A stretch of DNA of 64,000 nucleotides from Narthecium ossifragum (GCA_963920575.1 OY986965.1:9748290-9812289), one strand, 5' to 3'; shown: positions 33,361 to 46,017, counted from the stretch's first letter. Made by a program: numbers and translations. Notes: generated by a model not told the origin, from the sequence alone.

Positions 33361-34755
33361 CCACCTATAATGTTCAAGTATCAAATTTATTCTTGACATT
33401 CTTATGTACTTGTGATGAATGAGCCTTGGTCATTGAATTAAACATATACCTTACTATTTTGCTACTTGCAACATCACTAATTGAACTCCCGTCTTTCTTT
33501 TTGTGTGTCACTAAGAACAACTTCCCTCGAGACGGCGCCACTCCATCAACGTTTTTCTAATGATACATTGAAAGTTAGCAAATAATTACATAATATAAGA
33601 GATTATATAAATTCAAATACCTACAATCTCAGCTGCAACTCGAGCATATGTCTTTGTCCCTGCTGTGTGCATCAATGATTGCTTTGATCGACTTAGTCGA
33701 TTCTTCTCGCTCTTATTCTACACATATGGGCACCAACACATCTTTAGCAAATCCGTACATGTACATGTACATGTACTACACGCGCACAAAAATGACATCA
33801 TTATAAACTGTACATCAGCACCTCTATCACTCACCTAATTACTGCAAATTGGGAGTCAACAAGTGGAGATTGCAATACAGTGCGAGATTGCAAAAATGAC
33901 ATCATTATAAGTTGTACATCAATTCCTGGTAAGCATAATGCCAAGTCAACATAATAGTCAAAGTGTTGGTTGAGTCACAAAGCTTTGAAACTATGGTTTG
34001 AAGAAAAAGCTTAATGTCCAGATAACCAGAGCATAATGCCAAGTCTCAGTCCAAAAAGTGAGTCAAATTAAGTCAACATGGGCACTAAAGCAAAAAAAAA
34101 CTTCCTTGTAGCAAACATAAGCAGCGTGTAGATAGGAAATAGAGAAGCTCTAATTCCTGGTAAGCATCTACTATGTACTCAAGAATAGCACCAACATTTA
34201 TGGCATAATGAACAAATAAAACATGTTTGCCAATTCCTGGATCACATGAAATGGTCCAGAACTTCATATAACACAACAATATAATGCTACTAGGGCTACT
34301 TATGACTTGTCACTTAGCTTGCAATTATCATACTCTAGATAGGTATTGTTTGTTGTATTCAACAAAACGCTGTCATATACAAGCAAAAGCAGACAACCAA
34401 TTTGGAGTTTTTAGATCTTTGAGTTTTTTTTCTTAGATCTCTAAGTTTTCGAGGCAATTTCTAGAACTTCATACCATATATATAGTTAATTTGGAGGTTC
34501 AAGAAATTCGTCTTGGAAACTGACAAAACTCATACAAATGCACAATTATGATAAATGCAACAAACTACAAATGCACAATTATTACCTGTGATTCCTCTTT
34601 GAACCATTGAATCACAAAGCTAGCCCATTCATCACTCTGGACATCGCTTGGGACACACTCAATTATTTGTTGTTGATTCAAGTTAGACTTGAAGTACTTG
34701 GACCTAAGGTCACACTTGTAACCTCTCCATTTTTCTCCAAACACTTTTGATGTGC

Positions 34756-36111
34756 TGTCGTAGGCACTCAAAAATAAAACCAATACTCGTTAAAATAAAT
34801 GTAGTAGTGCGAGTACGAGTCGATCCCATGAAGAGTGTTTATTCTGGTTTTGTGCTTAGTGAACAAAGATGGGGGATTTTGAGTAAAACGAAAACAAAAT
34901 AGAAATAATCTAAAGCGAAGAAACGAGTTGAATCAAGAGAACAAACCTTGGTCTGAGTCAACATCCAACAACTGATTATTGATGCAAGTATCAATCAATT
35001 CATACCATGAATATTCACCGTTCGAATTAAATTCGAATCTCTCCTCGATGATAGTTAATTAGAAACAAGCGATCTAATCAACCCTAACTACTAGACAACC
35101 TAAGACAAGTGCTGTAGATTTAATTTAGTAGCAGCCTTAAGAATAGGGAGATCGATGAAGCTAAACAACACAAGCACAAGCGGTTGCATTTAATCTAGTC
35201 AAAAATTCTTCCTAAGATCTAACAATCTCTGAAATGCAGTAGATCATTAAACCCTAGTTGCCTCGCAGTTTAGAGGGAAATAACAATTACGGATTTGATA
35301 TCCAACCTAGCAGTAGATCGCCATGAATAATAAACTAGTAGGCCTCCTAGCAATTATACAAGACAATCATGAATATTTAATCACAGAAGAACATCCAATA
35401 CTCAAGTATAAACTGAACAATAAAAATAGATTAGATCTCACAGTTTCATTGATTCCGAGGTTTTAGTTTCCTCGACCAAGGATCAAGGTTTAGCCACGCA
35501 GGGCCATCAAGAATAATCCAATCCTTTAAAGAAGAAACAAGAACCCTAGAAATATCAAATAAATAGAAAGAAGCAGCCAAAAACCTCTAAAATTCACCCC
35601 CCTTAATCCCTAAAAAGAACCCTATTTATAGCCCATAAGTTTCCCATCCTCGGATTTGATCTGAACCGTTGAATTTCTTCACTGGGAAAGTCGGATCGAT
35701 CCCACCAGGGGTGTCGGATCGATCTTCTAAGTAGGATGGATGGTAGGATCGATCGGACTGTGTACAGCTAAAAAGTATGCGTTCTATCATATTTCTGCAT
35801 AGACGGATCGATCCCACTAGGGAGACGGATCGATCGGACTTTCCAGAGTATTTACTGTTCTGCCATCCAGACTGCGCCACCGGTACTAAAATTGCAGTAA
35901 CTTCCTCTAGGAAGCTCGGAATCACGAACCGTAAAATTCTCCAGAAACTAAACTTCAAGAGCTTTCCAACCATATATGACACATCATCTGGTTCTTCATG
36001 AACAGGTACAGTTTAATCTTTAAAGTTGATCCATATACTCTTTTCAGCTTCTTTTCGAACTTAAGGACTTCAATTGCATCCTAAATCAAAATATAAGAAT
36101 AATGAGTGTCA
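34756..36111 (-). mobile_element. LTR of Tat/Athila-like type in a CACTA intron
   Basis: On the minus strand it starts TGACACTCATTATTC (36111) and ends GTGCCTACGACA (34756), about 1.36 kb, with no internal region, so it is probably a solo LTR. A TATA box CTATAAATAG lies at about 35635-35626, preceded by GATCGATC palindromes at 35690-35850. The leader after it contains TTTTGGCTGC, as does the LTR at 2033-3593 (TTTTTGGCAGC), so they may be related. I do not see a clean target-site duplication; the candidate flanks TGTGC and TGGCC differ. Confidence 0.65.
35690..35850 (-). promoter_or_regulatory. GGATCGATC array upstream of the LTR TATA
   Basis: Copies of CGGATCGATCC/CGGATCGATCGGACT lie at about 35693, 35715, 35752, 35812 and 35828. 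The nearest edge is about 55 bp upstream (in LTR orientation) of the TATA box at 35635-35626. GGATCGATCGGACT is also found in the Del LTR array at about 61382. Confidence 0.6.
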
Positions 36112-38838
36112 TGGCCCATTTTTTAATAAGGGGCTCCTTTTCTTGTGGAATAGTGAATCTCGACTATAAAAAAGTAAATCAACCATTAATCAAGAAGTCA
36201 TTCATTAACTTAGTATTGCACAACAATATATTTGACTTTAAAAGAATCTTAATTAGAATGTACCTTCACTTCACTCCATAACTTTTCCTTATAAATTTGG
36301 GCCATCCAATGCCATGTCTCAATATTGATAGGAGCACGAGTTGATTTACGGACCGCAGTCCCCATAAATCGAGTCAATACTCCACCTTCTTTTCCAATTG
36401 GATGGTTATCACTATTAAACTCCACTTCTATGAATTGTCCCTCAGGTAGTTTCCAAATATCTAGATATTGAGTGTGACCCCGCTTCTTTTTGTTACCAGA
36501 ATCATCTACATGAACGCAAAAAACATAGGTTGGCACAGATAAAAAACTATATCACAATTGTAATCAGCTCGTGATATGACTGTAATTGCCTTGTCTATCT
36601 TCATGATCCTCCCCTGGTTGTGAACTCTCAGTAAGAGAAACCTCTTGACTAGACGTCGAATATGATCGAATGCGAAGGCTACGCTTCATCTTATGCTATT
36701 GCATAAACCACGAACATATTGTAAAATGACATTAATCTTGCTTATAAATGCAATACATGATAAAATTAATACAAGCTTATGAAAATTAGGTCAAAAAATA
36801 TATAAGAATCAAAACATCCTATAGCACAATGAAGAAAATGACATAACAGGTTGTAAAAAATACTATGTTATAGCATAAAACACATATAGCGAACACAAAG
36901 ACACTTAGTCTTATAAAATCCACTTACATTTATCATTCAATCTCCTCATTAGGCAAATCATCTCTCATATCAAATAGATCCCTGGGTCTATTTTTGACAA
37001 CAACATGCCACCCATTGTTCAACTTGTCCTCCACGTAAAAGACTTGTTGAACTTGATATGCAAAAATAAAAGGATCATCCGTTTCTCGGTCGCCTTTATG
37101 AATAAGACATGATAGGTTCACACAAGTGAAACCAAAATCATCTTTCTTACAACCTTTATCATTGTGCACATCAACCCAATCACACCTAAACAATACAACC
37201 GTATTTTTATCTAAATAGGATAACTCGATAATATCGGTTAGCACTCCGTAATAAGGGTCGTCCCCTTCTACATCAACAACAATACCACTATTTTGTGTTT
37301 TTTGAGATTTCTCACGATCATTCGTATGAAACCTTATATCATTGGATATGAAACCTGAAAATCTTCTGGCAAAGTTATCTAGGCCACATGCAAGGCATTT
37401 AATTTTGTCAGTGACATCTTTACTTCCACGTTATTCTAATTGAGCAACCTAAAACAGTTATAATTAGGAGTCAACAAATATAATCAAATTGTCTACACTT
37501 TGACAATATGAAATGATATTCAACTTACATGATCTCAAAACCATCCAAGAAAATGTATACATTGTTGTCTTCGTATTCGATCTTCTGTTAGTTGATTTGG
37601 ATGACTTTCTCTTTTTATAACTTCTTTGTATTTTCTATACAAGTTGTTAGCGTATGAACCATTAGATAATTACAATGAAATATTATGGAAAAAATACAAT
37701 TAGGAAACTCACTCAAGGTATGGGCCAACATCATCACAATTGAAAAGCACATATCGATGTGCATGTGCCAATGTACTTTCATCCAAGGCAATGTTTACAA
37801 CCTTTCCCAATGGACGTCCGGATGTAGAAAAGATGGATGATATAACATGTATCTGACTTTCATCGCCATCATTATTCCGACTTGGACGATTAAACCTTGT
37901 CTCCACATCACTTAGATAACGCAAATAGCACGTTAAGCACTCATCCGCGACATATATTTCTGCAATTGATCCTTCTGGACATGCTCTGTTTCCGACATAG
38001 GACTTTAATGTGTGCAAGTACCTATTTAACATATGAATTTTAGACAATAAATTCCATGATTGGGGAAATCTAGAAAAATGGTCAAATTGGTTATAGCTAG
38101 TTATGACTAGAAATTACCTTTCCACGGGGTACATCCATCGGTAATGCATTGGACCGCACATCCTTACTTCAGTTGCCAAATGGATAACCTAATGGATCAT
38201 AATAGTAAAAAAGGATGGTGGAAATATCATCTCTAATGAACAAAGTGTATGCACTATTTGAACTTTAAGCTTGTCCAATTCCTCGACATTTAGCACTTTC
38301 TGACAAATTGTTTTGAAGTATTTGCACATGTCAATCAAAGCAAATGTCACATTACATGGCAAAAGACCTCGTAATGCTATAGGAAGAAGTTCTTGGATCA
38401 AAATGTGGCTGTCATGACTCTTTAACCCCATGATTTTACGTTGCTTGGGTTGTACGCAACGCGAGATATTGGATGCATAACCATCCGGAACTTTGATACT
38501 CTTTAACACATCACAAAATGCCTCCTTTTCCTTGGATGTAAGTGAGTAGCATGCTGGTAGCAAATGGGTTCTACCATTTTCCTGCTGTAATGGATGGAGC
38601 TCACTTCGAATTCCCGTACTCTGCAAGTCCTGGCGCGCCTTTAAGTGATCCTTCGATTTTCCATCAATATCCAACAGCGTTCCAAGAATGTTGTCACATA
38701 TATTTTTCTCAATGTGCATCACATCAAGATTGTGACGCACAAGATTATATTGCCAGTAAGGCAATGAAAAAAGTATACTCTTCTTCTTCCACTAACTCTT
38801 GTTACCATTACCTCTTTTTCTCTTCTTTCCAAGTACGA

Positions 38839-41410
38839 TGTCGCGCCCTGACCCGCGAAAGCCCAACCGGGCCGGGCGACGCGAACCGGAACCTACAAAA
38901 CGCGGAAAAAGACGGCGAGGATTCCCTCTAACCTGTTGGTCTCCCTAACAATTCACCAAAAGCACCCTCAATTTAAAACAACAATTAGCAGAAACTCGAA
39001 CCACAGATTTAAAACCCAAAGTGTTTAATATACAAAGCCTCGGAGAGGGGAAGATCCAAAATACAACATTACTCCAATAGGAGACTAACTAACAAAAGGT
39101 AAAAGCAGTAAAGAAAGCCATCTCTCAAAGTCCACCAAGCGCCGCCGCACCGTCGACCAACTGCCCGGTAGGGGTGCACCTGCAAAACGCAGCTCGGGTA
39201 GGTGTGAGCACTAAGCTCAGTAGGGACCTACACTACGACGCACAGAAGGAAGAGGGAAACGCAATAGTATCGCCCTCAAGTAGAACCTGGGTGTATACAG
39301 GGGTCCCATAACCCCACCGCGTGTCCCTGAGGCCAATGATCATGGTCTTCCAGCCGAGCTGGTCACATGTCAGGTCACACTCAGTAGCAGGAAACAACAC
39401 TGCTGACTCTCAACAGGACACTGAACACTGTTTGGTGGGAAGAGACACCACTGAGTAGGCAATTCCTCTACTCAAGAGTTTTTAGAAAATACCAGACACC
39501 GGCTACACCTCAGATCCGACTCGAGGCCGACACGACCTCTACAATCATCAAGCAACAAGTGCACCAGTCATCTAGGCGTATCATCGAATCGACTGGGCAC
39601 CACAATTCGAACCGGGTCCAAACTACCCAACCCCGGTCCTACGGCTAAGTCCGAGCTTCCAGCCTCGGGACGGCGCCCCACAGATCACCCACGCCCTAAC
39701 CAATGCAACTAATGCACAACAAGGAACGCATGCTCTGAACATACACAGATAAGAAGTAAAGCATGCAACACTATGACAAACATCATATAAGTCAACCGGA
39801 TCGCTGTAGCGGTACTACCGACCGCTGCCAGCTGATCCGCAGCGGGTCTCGACATTACGACGGTACCGCGACCGTCAGCCGCGGACTCCTGCAACGGGAA
39901 GCAACCCCGAAAACGATGATGAACAATATAATATTATATTCCAAAATATAATATTATATTCAAAACACCCAAAAGTTCTCTACTAGAGGTTATTTGACCC
40001 CGACGATCCGACATCCAAACGACGTCGGATTTGAGATCCAACTTAGGCACCAGTAGATCTACATGTATGGATGAACATATCTAAAATCCAGAATCATCTA
40101 ACAGTTGGATTAACGGGAAAACGCTAATCCAAACAACTAATCAAAAGTAACTTACGAATTAATTACTGCAACACAGCCCGTCAGTAATAAATTCATAACA
40201 ATTCGTAGGAAAATTGGAAAAATACGAAATAAACTTGAATGGAAAGCTAACGAAGAGATCTACAACTCTTATGTTTATCAAAACCCAAGATCATACACGT
40301 ATAAGCCGGAAAACTCGCCGCAAGCCGGCTGTTCTTCAAGAACAGCAGAAAACCGGAAAAGCCGAGATTAATCATGCATAAATCCTACTCAAATCTCAAC
40401 CAAACATCATGAAACTTATATCAGTAATTCTACTAGGCAAGAGGAAGCTAACAACACCAAGATCAACAAGATCAAACGGCTAGAGCACGAGAAACCCATT
40501 AAAGAACACATGTAGGTAGAAGAACCTACCGAACTGCGCATTCCTCGGTTGATCCCTCGCAAACCCATCACCAACAAGGCTCCAAACCACCTTAGCGATC
40601 TTTCTCTCGTCGCCACGAATCCAACAAGCTTTCAAGCTCCTAAAAAGGTGGTCGGAGGAGGGAGAACGAAGAAGAAGTAGGGGGCTGTCGGAAGAAACAG
40701 AGGAAACAGGGGTCCGCGGGAAAGAAGAGAAAGAAGTAAGAAGAAGAGAAGAGAAGAGAATGAAAGAAGAGGAAGGAAAGCCCGGGGGAAAGCTGGGAAA
40801 GCCGGAGGAAAGGGGAAGGAGGGGAGGGAAAGTCCTCCCCTTCTGACAAGAGAGAGAGCGATGGCCGGCGACCGTCCTCGCGAAAGAGAAAAAGCCACCG
40901 ACTCGCTCACGAGTCCGATCGATCTCTCCAAGGAGCGATCGATCGTTCAAGGGTCGTCAGCTGCCCAAAGGCAAGCTTCCGCGCGCCCGAGCTGGGATCT
41001 TCCGATCCCGGGTCCACCTAGCCATTCTAAGTAAACACTAACACATACAAGGTCAGTGTGTGCACACGCGTGTGTGAAACAAACCAACAAGGTGCAATTT
41101 ACCAAATTGCCCTTGTGGTCCAAGAAACAATACGATCCACCGGATCGCGCGCTCGACGCGAAGCAAACCAACGAGCCATGGGCCCGACCTAGCCGGTCGA
41201 CCCAGGAGTAGAGGGACGGGTCCTCACATCCTAATACCCTTAAAGGAAATCTCGTCCCGAGATTCGGTAAGGGCAGGGCTCGGAAAAGAAAACAACGCCT
41301 ATCAGGATAATACAAAGCGGTAAAGGGTACCTTCTGATGTGACGCTGATGCTGAAGCCAACCCGGCCGCCTCTACTGGCCTCCCCTGCCACTGCCACGGC
41401 CTCCGCCTCG
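38839..41410 (-). mobile_element. Del/Tekay 3' LTR with about 180 bp of internal 3' end
   Basis: On the minus strand the LTR starts TGTGAGGACCCG at 41229 and ends GGGCGCGACA at 38839, about 2.39 kb. Before it lies GGGACGAGATTTCC and a Gly/Arg-rich stretch that begins abruptly at about 41410 inside TNP2 coding sequence. It contains the hairpin GTAGGT/ACCTAC at 40512-40530, a GATCGATC pair at 40918-40945, a GAAGAAGAG-rich part (40660-40810) and the conserved 3' block in degenerate form (39640-39700). No matching 5-bp flank is seen, so the element was truncated by deletion. Confidence 0.8.
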
Positions 41411-42169
41411 CAACGTCCAATTCTTCTTTGCCATTAAAAGCCATCTTGTCATAACGATACTTGTGAATATGTTCTAAGAATCGGCGAGAACCCATGTAAC
41501 ACCATTTCTGGCTATTCACTAGCCATTGTAATTTCATAATTACATGTGGGGCAAGCAAATTCCCCTTTCGTGCTCCATCCAGACAAGTTAGCATAGGCGG
41601 GAAAGTCATTAATTGTCCACATCAATGCCACACATAATTTGAAAGTTTCTTTCGCAAAGCTATCATAAGTATCCACACCATTCTCCCATAAGTCCTTCAA
41701 TTCTTCAATTAGAGGTTGCAAGTACACATCAATACTGTTTCCTGGTTGATCCTTACCAGGAATAAGCAAATACAATATGAAAGAAGATTGTTTCATGCAG
41801 AACTATGGAGGTAGGTTTTATGGGATCAAAATGACAGGCCACATGCTATAGTTCACATTCATGTTACCAAAAGGACTAAATCCATCTGACGCTAAACCGA
41901 GCCTAACGTTGCGTGAGTCAGACGCAAAATCTGGATGTTATTTGTCAAGTTGATCCCAAGCTAGAGAGTCGGCTCGATGTCGTAGCAAACCATCTCGCTT
42001 CCGATCTTCCTCATGGCACCACATGAGTTGGGCAGTCTTTGAAGACATGAATTGTCTTTGAAGTCGTGACTTCAACGGGAACCATCGCAAGACTTTTGCT
42101 GCTTTATTTCTCCTCAATTTGTTTGAAATTAATGGATCTTCAGAATTCCCATCACCGACCGCCATCCAC

Positions 42170-42372
42170 CTAGAAGTACCACAAATAGAACATTCATTCT
42201 TATCAGCATTGTCCTTCCAAAATAACATGCAGTGATTTGGGTAAGCATCTATCTTTTCGTACCCGATCCGCCTAGAAGTACCACAAATAGAACATTTATT
42301 CTTATCAGCATTGTCCTTCCAAAATAACATGCAGTGATTTGGGCAAGCATCTATCTTTTCGTACCCGAGGTC
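42170..42372 (-). repeat. In-frame tandem duplication in TNP2 (34 codons)
   Basis: Two adjacent copies, about 102 bp apart, encode GYEKIDAxPNHCMLFWKDN followed by ADKNxCSICGTSR. The copies differ at a few bases and keep the frame. The duplicated part is the cysteine-rich motif of TNP2. Confidence 0.85.
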
Positions 42373-43019
42373 TAACTTCTTCACATACTTTTTAGCTTCA
42401 TATGCATTGGCTGGTAAGTTCTCCGCTCCTGGATATGTATCTCTTAGCAACTCAAGTATCATATTCAAACACTTATCAGACATTCCCCCATAAGTCTTTA
42501 TGTGATTTAGGTGGAGTATAAACGACAATTTGATGTGCTTCTTACAACCAGGAAACAACTCCTTCTTATGATCCTCCATTATGTCATAGTACCTTTCATC
42601 TCTTAAACCATGACCCTCAATTGGTTGCTCACTATTTCCATCTTCACAAATATTTGCATTTCTTCGAATTTCTTCATAATGCATTCCAATAAGCTCATTT
42701 AACATTATTCCTGTGTCGAGATCCGGAATAAAATTTGAATGACTAGCATCTGTGTGACTAGATGATAATGGTGGTGGTTGTATGGACTCTCCATGGTGCA
42801 CCCAAAAGGTATAGCGATCGTAAAAACCATCGCATATCAAGTGATCTTCAACTTCATCGCGTTTGAACCAATATGAGTTCAAGCAATTAACACAAGGACA
42901 AAGAATTCTACCACTACTATCTGTTGCCTTTTCAAAGGCAAATTGAAGAAAAGTCTCCACACCATTTAAATATTCAGTACTATTCCTTGGCATAGTAATC
43001 CAAGTCTTATCCATAACCT

Positions 43020-44915
43020 TCAGATATCAATAACAATCTATCTGCACAAATGAGCATTAAGGTCTCAGTGATGTTATAGATCAAAGAATCAAGGACTTTC
43101 ATGCAAAGTAAAACAAAAGGAACTAGCTAGCTACCTATGGTGGTATTGTTTAAGGCTCATGGTGATCTTGTGCACTAGCTAGCTACCTATGGTTTCAATT
43201 GGATATTGGGTTTTGGGTTGTACTTGCATATGATAATGCAGACCACAACTTAATACCTAATACTTGAAACTCTACTGATTAGCAGTATTTGGGACAATAT
43301 ATTGGTTAATTCTAGATATATATATATATATAAGTAAAAATTCATTTAAGCATACAAGTATTCACTCTCTACATCTCTGTGCAAAGTGATACCAAAAGAA
43401 CTCAATAATCCTGATCAAACATGAAGGGAAAAGTTGCTAATCAATATTTATTGTTCACTGGCACAATAACAGGGCACAAGCAGAAACTCAATTTGCTGAA
43501 CTAATTAAAGCCTCCTTGTAAACTTCAAGTAAACACTTCCAAAACATGCAAATCTGAGTTCTCATAAATCCTCTGCAGAAAAACTGATATAATTTAATAT
43601 CCAATATTAGACGGTTGAACCCAACCAAAAAGGGGAAATCAATGAGGAAAGTTTGTCCCTTGGCATGAAACAAAATCTGAGAAACTCAAAAGTACTAAAT
43701 AAAAACCAAACAAAAGCAGAGGAACAACTTTGTCTAGCTTAGTTGTTTATTAGCTAAAGGTGCAACTTGCATCTCTGTGCAAAGTGATACCAAAAGAACT
43801 CAATAATCCTGATCAAACGTGAAGGGAAAAGTTGCTAATCAGTATTTACTATTCTCTATGCAAATCAATGAGGGCAACGATGCTAGGGTTTCACGTCGAA
43901 GGGATTAGAATCGCACCATCGAGCTCTTCGTGAGACGCGAGCGAGGTTTAGGCTTTCCGGAATTGGGAACGGAGCTATCATGTGAATTTTTTCTCCTAGA
44001 TAGGCGCGAGTGAGGGTTATTATTTGGCTGGGCGTGAAGTTTGGCACGCTGGTATATTTTGTCTCCCAGATGGGTCTGGATGGCACGCACGACCAGATTT
44101 GATCGAGTCAAGTCATGTAGCAAGCATCTTCCTGGTTATGTCTAGTCCTTAACTTGGAAGTTAAAACCATAGGGCGTAGTCAATAGTTGGCACATGGTCT
44201 AGTCAATAATAGGCCATCTTTGTTATCTTAGCATTATTTATATAGATAAATTGAAGTGATTCCTAGACAATGTTACCAAGTTGCATGTATGGGTGGTAAA
44301 ACTAGTCACCGGGTCGAGTTCGGGTCAAGTCAAGATAAGGTATCCAGCTCGGATTATAAGCCCAACCTGAACTTGGCCCGTTTAATAGACTGGTCAGGTT
44401 CGACAACCCGAACGCGATCCGCTTTTAAACGAGTCAATTTGACCTGACCCGTCTAATCCACTTATCAATGGGTAGGGGTTCGGATGGAGTTGAACTCAAT
44501 AATTAATGATTCTGAAATCTTATGATTTTTCTTACAATTATGAGTTTAAACGGGTCACAGGTCAGCATTGAGTTGCGGGTCGGGTCATATTTAATTTTAC
44601 TTCAAGTTATGAATCACGGGTTGTTATACGAGTCGGTTGTGGCCGGGTCATACGAGTCAAATAAACGGGTCGCTAATGGATTGTCCCATTTTCGACCCTA
44701 ACACGCTAATTTCAAGTTTTGAGTCTAATCGAGCTTATCGGTTGCAATCCAAATTACCATCCCTCGCTCGTTATATGATTGAACCGTATATAAAATCTTT
44801 ATATATTTATATTTATATGACAACGGTCGAAAAAGCACTGGTAATTTATAACTATCCAAACCAGCAGTCCAAAAGAAACCCGGTATAACTCGTCTCTTCC
44901 GGTGATTTTGTGGGC
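43020..44915. other. CACTA 5' region; no gene recognised
   Basis: Upstream of TNP2. An 80-bp segment containing CAAAGTGATACCAAAAGAAC occurs at about 43378-43455 and again at about 43774-43854 in direct orientation, nearly identical. A short (TA)n run lies at about 43316-43332. From 44280 to 44760 the sequence is rich in GGGTC/GACCC words (CGGGTCGAG, CGGGTCAAG, AACGGGTCACAGG), a degraded repeat of unknown type. The TNP2 promoter should lie here but I cannot define it. Confidence 0.5.
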
Positions 44916-44919
44916 CGCT

Positions 44920-45330
44920 TGTATTGAGCATGAGCATTTTCAATACCTATGCCAGCGATTGAAAAAACGCGGGTATAAACCATCCAATACCAGCATTTTG
45001 TAACAAAACACTGGAACAGGATGCATGTATGCCAGCACTTTTACCGGCCGCTGGTATCTGACCATCAACTTTCTCAGTAGATATACCAGCGGCCACAAAA
45101 ACGCTGGCATAAAGACATCAATACTAGCATTTGTATCAAAACGTTGCTAAAGAATTAGTGTATACCAGCGGTCGGTATAAAGCGCTGGAATAGCCTTGTC
45201 AACACCAGCGGCCGGTCTAAAGCGCTGGTAAATAGCACGTTAATGCCAACGAGTTTCTCGGCCGCTGGTATAGACCACGTTCATCAGCGTTTTTCTTCAA
45301 GCGCTGGTAGAAAAACGCTAGGATAGGCCA
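44920..45330. repeat. CACTA right subterminal repeats
   Basis: About a dozen copies of ATACCAGCG(G/T) and CGCTGGTAT in both orientations, up to the terminus at 45344. They correspond to the set at the left end. Confidence 0.85.
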
Positions 45331-45537
45331 TATTTGTTGTAGTGGTAGCCCTACGTTGGATTAATCCCAAATGCACAAAAGTTTATGCAATGAAATTTTT
45401 ATAGACACAGGGATCTTTTGGGCCGCTGTATAAGGAACGTATAGTATAAAATTATACATTAGCATCGTAATACGGTGTCTAGTGTGACAATAGATAATAT
45501 AATTTAATACGTTGGATGACATATAGCTTTAGGCCAC

Positions 45538-46017
45538 CTCTTATACTCTATAATTTTTTACAAAGCCCATCGTTTTATTTATTTTTGGTTGATTTCATAA
45601 TTGTCCTTATTTTCTCATACCTAGCAATATCCTTAATAATTATTGTCTATTCATAATCAACCTTATAATGAGCAATAACGGTTACAACCGTTTAGTTTAT
45701 TTACATGTATATTTTCCTAAGTTAAATTTGTATATTTTTCTCATCTTCCCTAGGTTAGTTTTAAATATACATCCATATAATCATAAGCCATGAGATTAGT
45801 TTTAAATATACATACTTATCTACCTTATAAGATCCAAGGGTAGTTACTTTTATGACTCATCATCTGAGTCATAAACTTATACACACATGGCATACACGTG
45901 GTATAAAATTATAATTAAATAAACAAAAAAAAAGATAGTGGTTGATGTGGCGTAAGTTATAATAGAGATAGTGGGGGCGGGCAGTTAGCCGTGCCAGGTG
46001 GCACGGGCCCACCACCT
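45538..46017 (+). mobile_element. Probable non-autonomous Helitron
   Basis: The 3' end has the perfect hairpin CCGTGCCA-GG-TGGCACGG (about 45989-46006), then GCCCACCAC and CTAG followed by T. This fits the Helitron 3' terminus: a hairpin about 10 nt before CTRR, with T after the insertion point. The 5' end is a guess at TCTTATACTCTATAATTT (45538). The interior is AT-rich with no ORF. The base before the proposed 5' end is not the expected A, so the left boundary is weak. Confidence 0.4.

Larger units (their letters stand above)
31339..36536 (-). pseudogene. CACTA TNP1-type accessory transposase gene, interrupted
   Basis: Exons on the minus strand, 5' to 3'. 36536-36249 encodes WKLPEGQFIEVEFN, GKEGGVLTRFMGTAVR and WHWMAQIYKEKLW, a conserved plant CACTA second-gene domain. 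34783-34565 encodes KVFGEKWRGYKCDLRSKYF and DEWASFVIQWF. About 33545-33467 encodes LFLVTHKKKDGSSISD. After the solo LTR, 31774-31339 encodes DDVYSEVFG, RHGRVRCVGLGPTPS and then a coiled coil with heptads (EVEILREKVGTLEAQLKERE). The protein would bind the subterminal repeats. An LTR occupies an intron (34756-36111), and a solo LTR with TSD CCACC cuts the 3' coding part. Exon ends are approximate. Confidence 0.75.
36933..43014 (-). pseudogene. CACTA TNP2-type transposase gene, interrupted
   Basis: 43014-41938 encodes the N-terminal transposase-associated domain (MDKTWITMPRNSTEYLNGV, CPCVNCLNSYW) and zinc-knuckle-like CPNHC...KCSIC motifs, present in duplicate. 41925-41420 encodes SIDVYLQPLIEELKDLWENG, WTINDFPAYANLSGW and CPTCNYE. 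After the Del insertion, 38836-38120 encodes WKKKSI, LPYWQYNLVRHNLDVMHIEKN and EMIFPPSFF. 38020-37709 encodes YLHTLKSYVGNRACPEGSIAE. 37244-36933 encodes VEDKLNNGWHVVVKNRPRDL (DUF4216-type). In-frame stops at 41938 and 38189, plus the LTR insertion, inactivate it. TNP2 is the DDE-type enzyme that cuts CACTA ends. Exon borders are approximate. Confidence 0.85.
28875..45344 (-). mobile_element. CACTA (En/Spm) transposon, both ends present, TSD GTA
   Basis: The left end is CACTACAACATAAATGC (28875) and the right end is the inverse, ...TATTTGTTGTAGTG (45344). The 3-bp duplication GTA flanks both sides (28872-28874 and 45345-45347). Both termini have dense subterminal repeats of ACCGCTGGTAT / ATACCAGCGGT (28895-29480 and 44920-45330). 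Two minus-strand genes lie inside: TNP2 and a TNP1-type gene. The span is 16,470 bp. Subtracting a solo LTR (31775-33360), another LTR (34756-36111) and a Del fragment (38839-about 41410) leaves about 10.9 kb, a normal size. Coding lesions make it non-autonomous, although its ends look competent. Confidence 0.95.

Noticed and set aside
34756..36111. Exact target-site duplication for this LTR
   Set aside because: The flanks TGTGC and TGGCC do not match, so I do not claim one.
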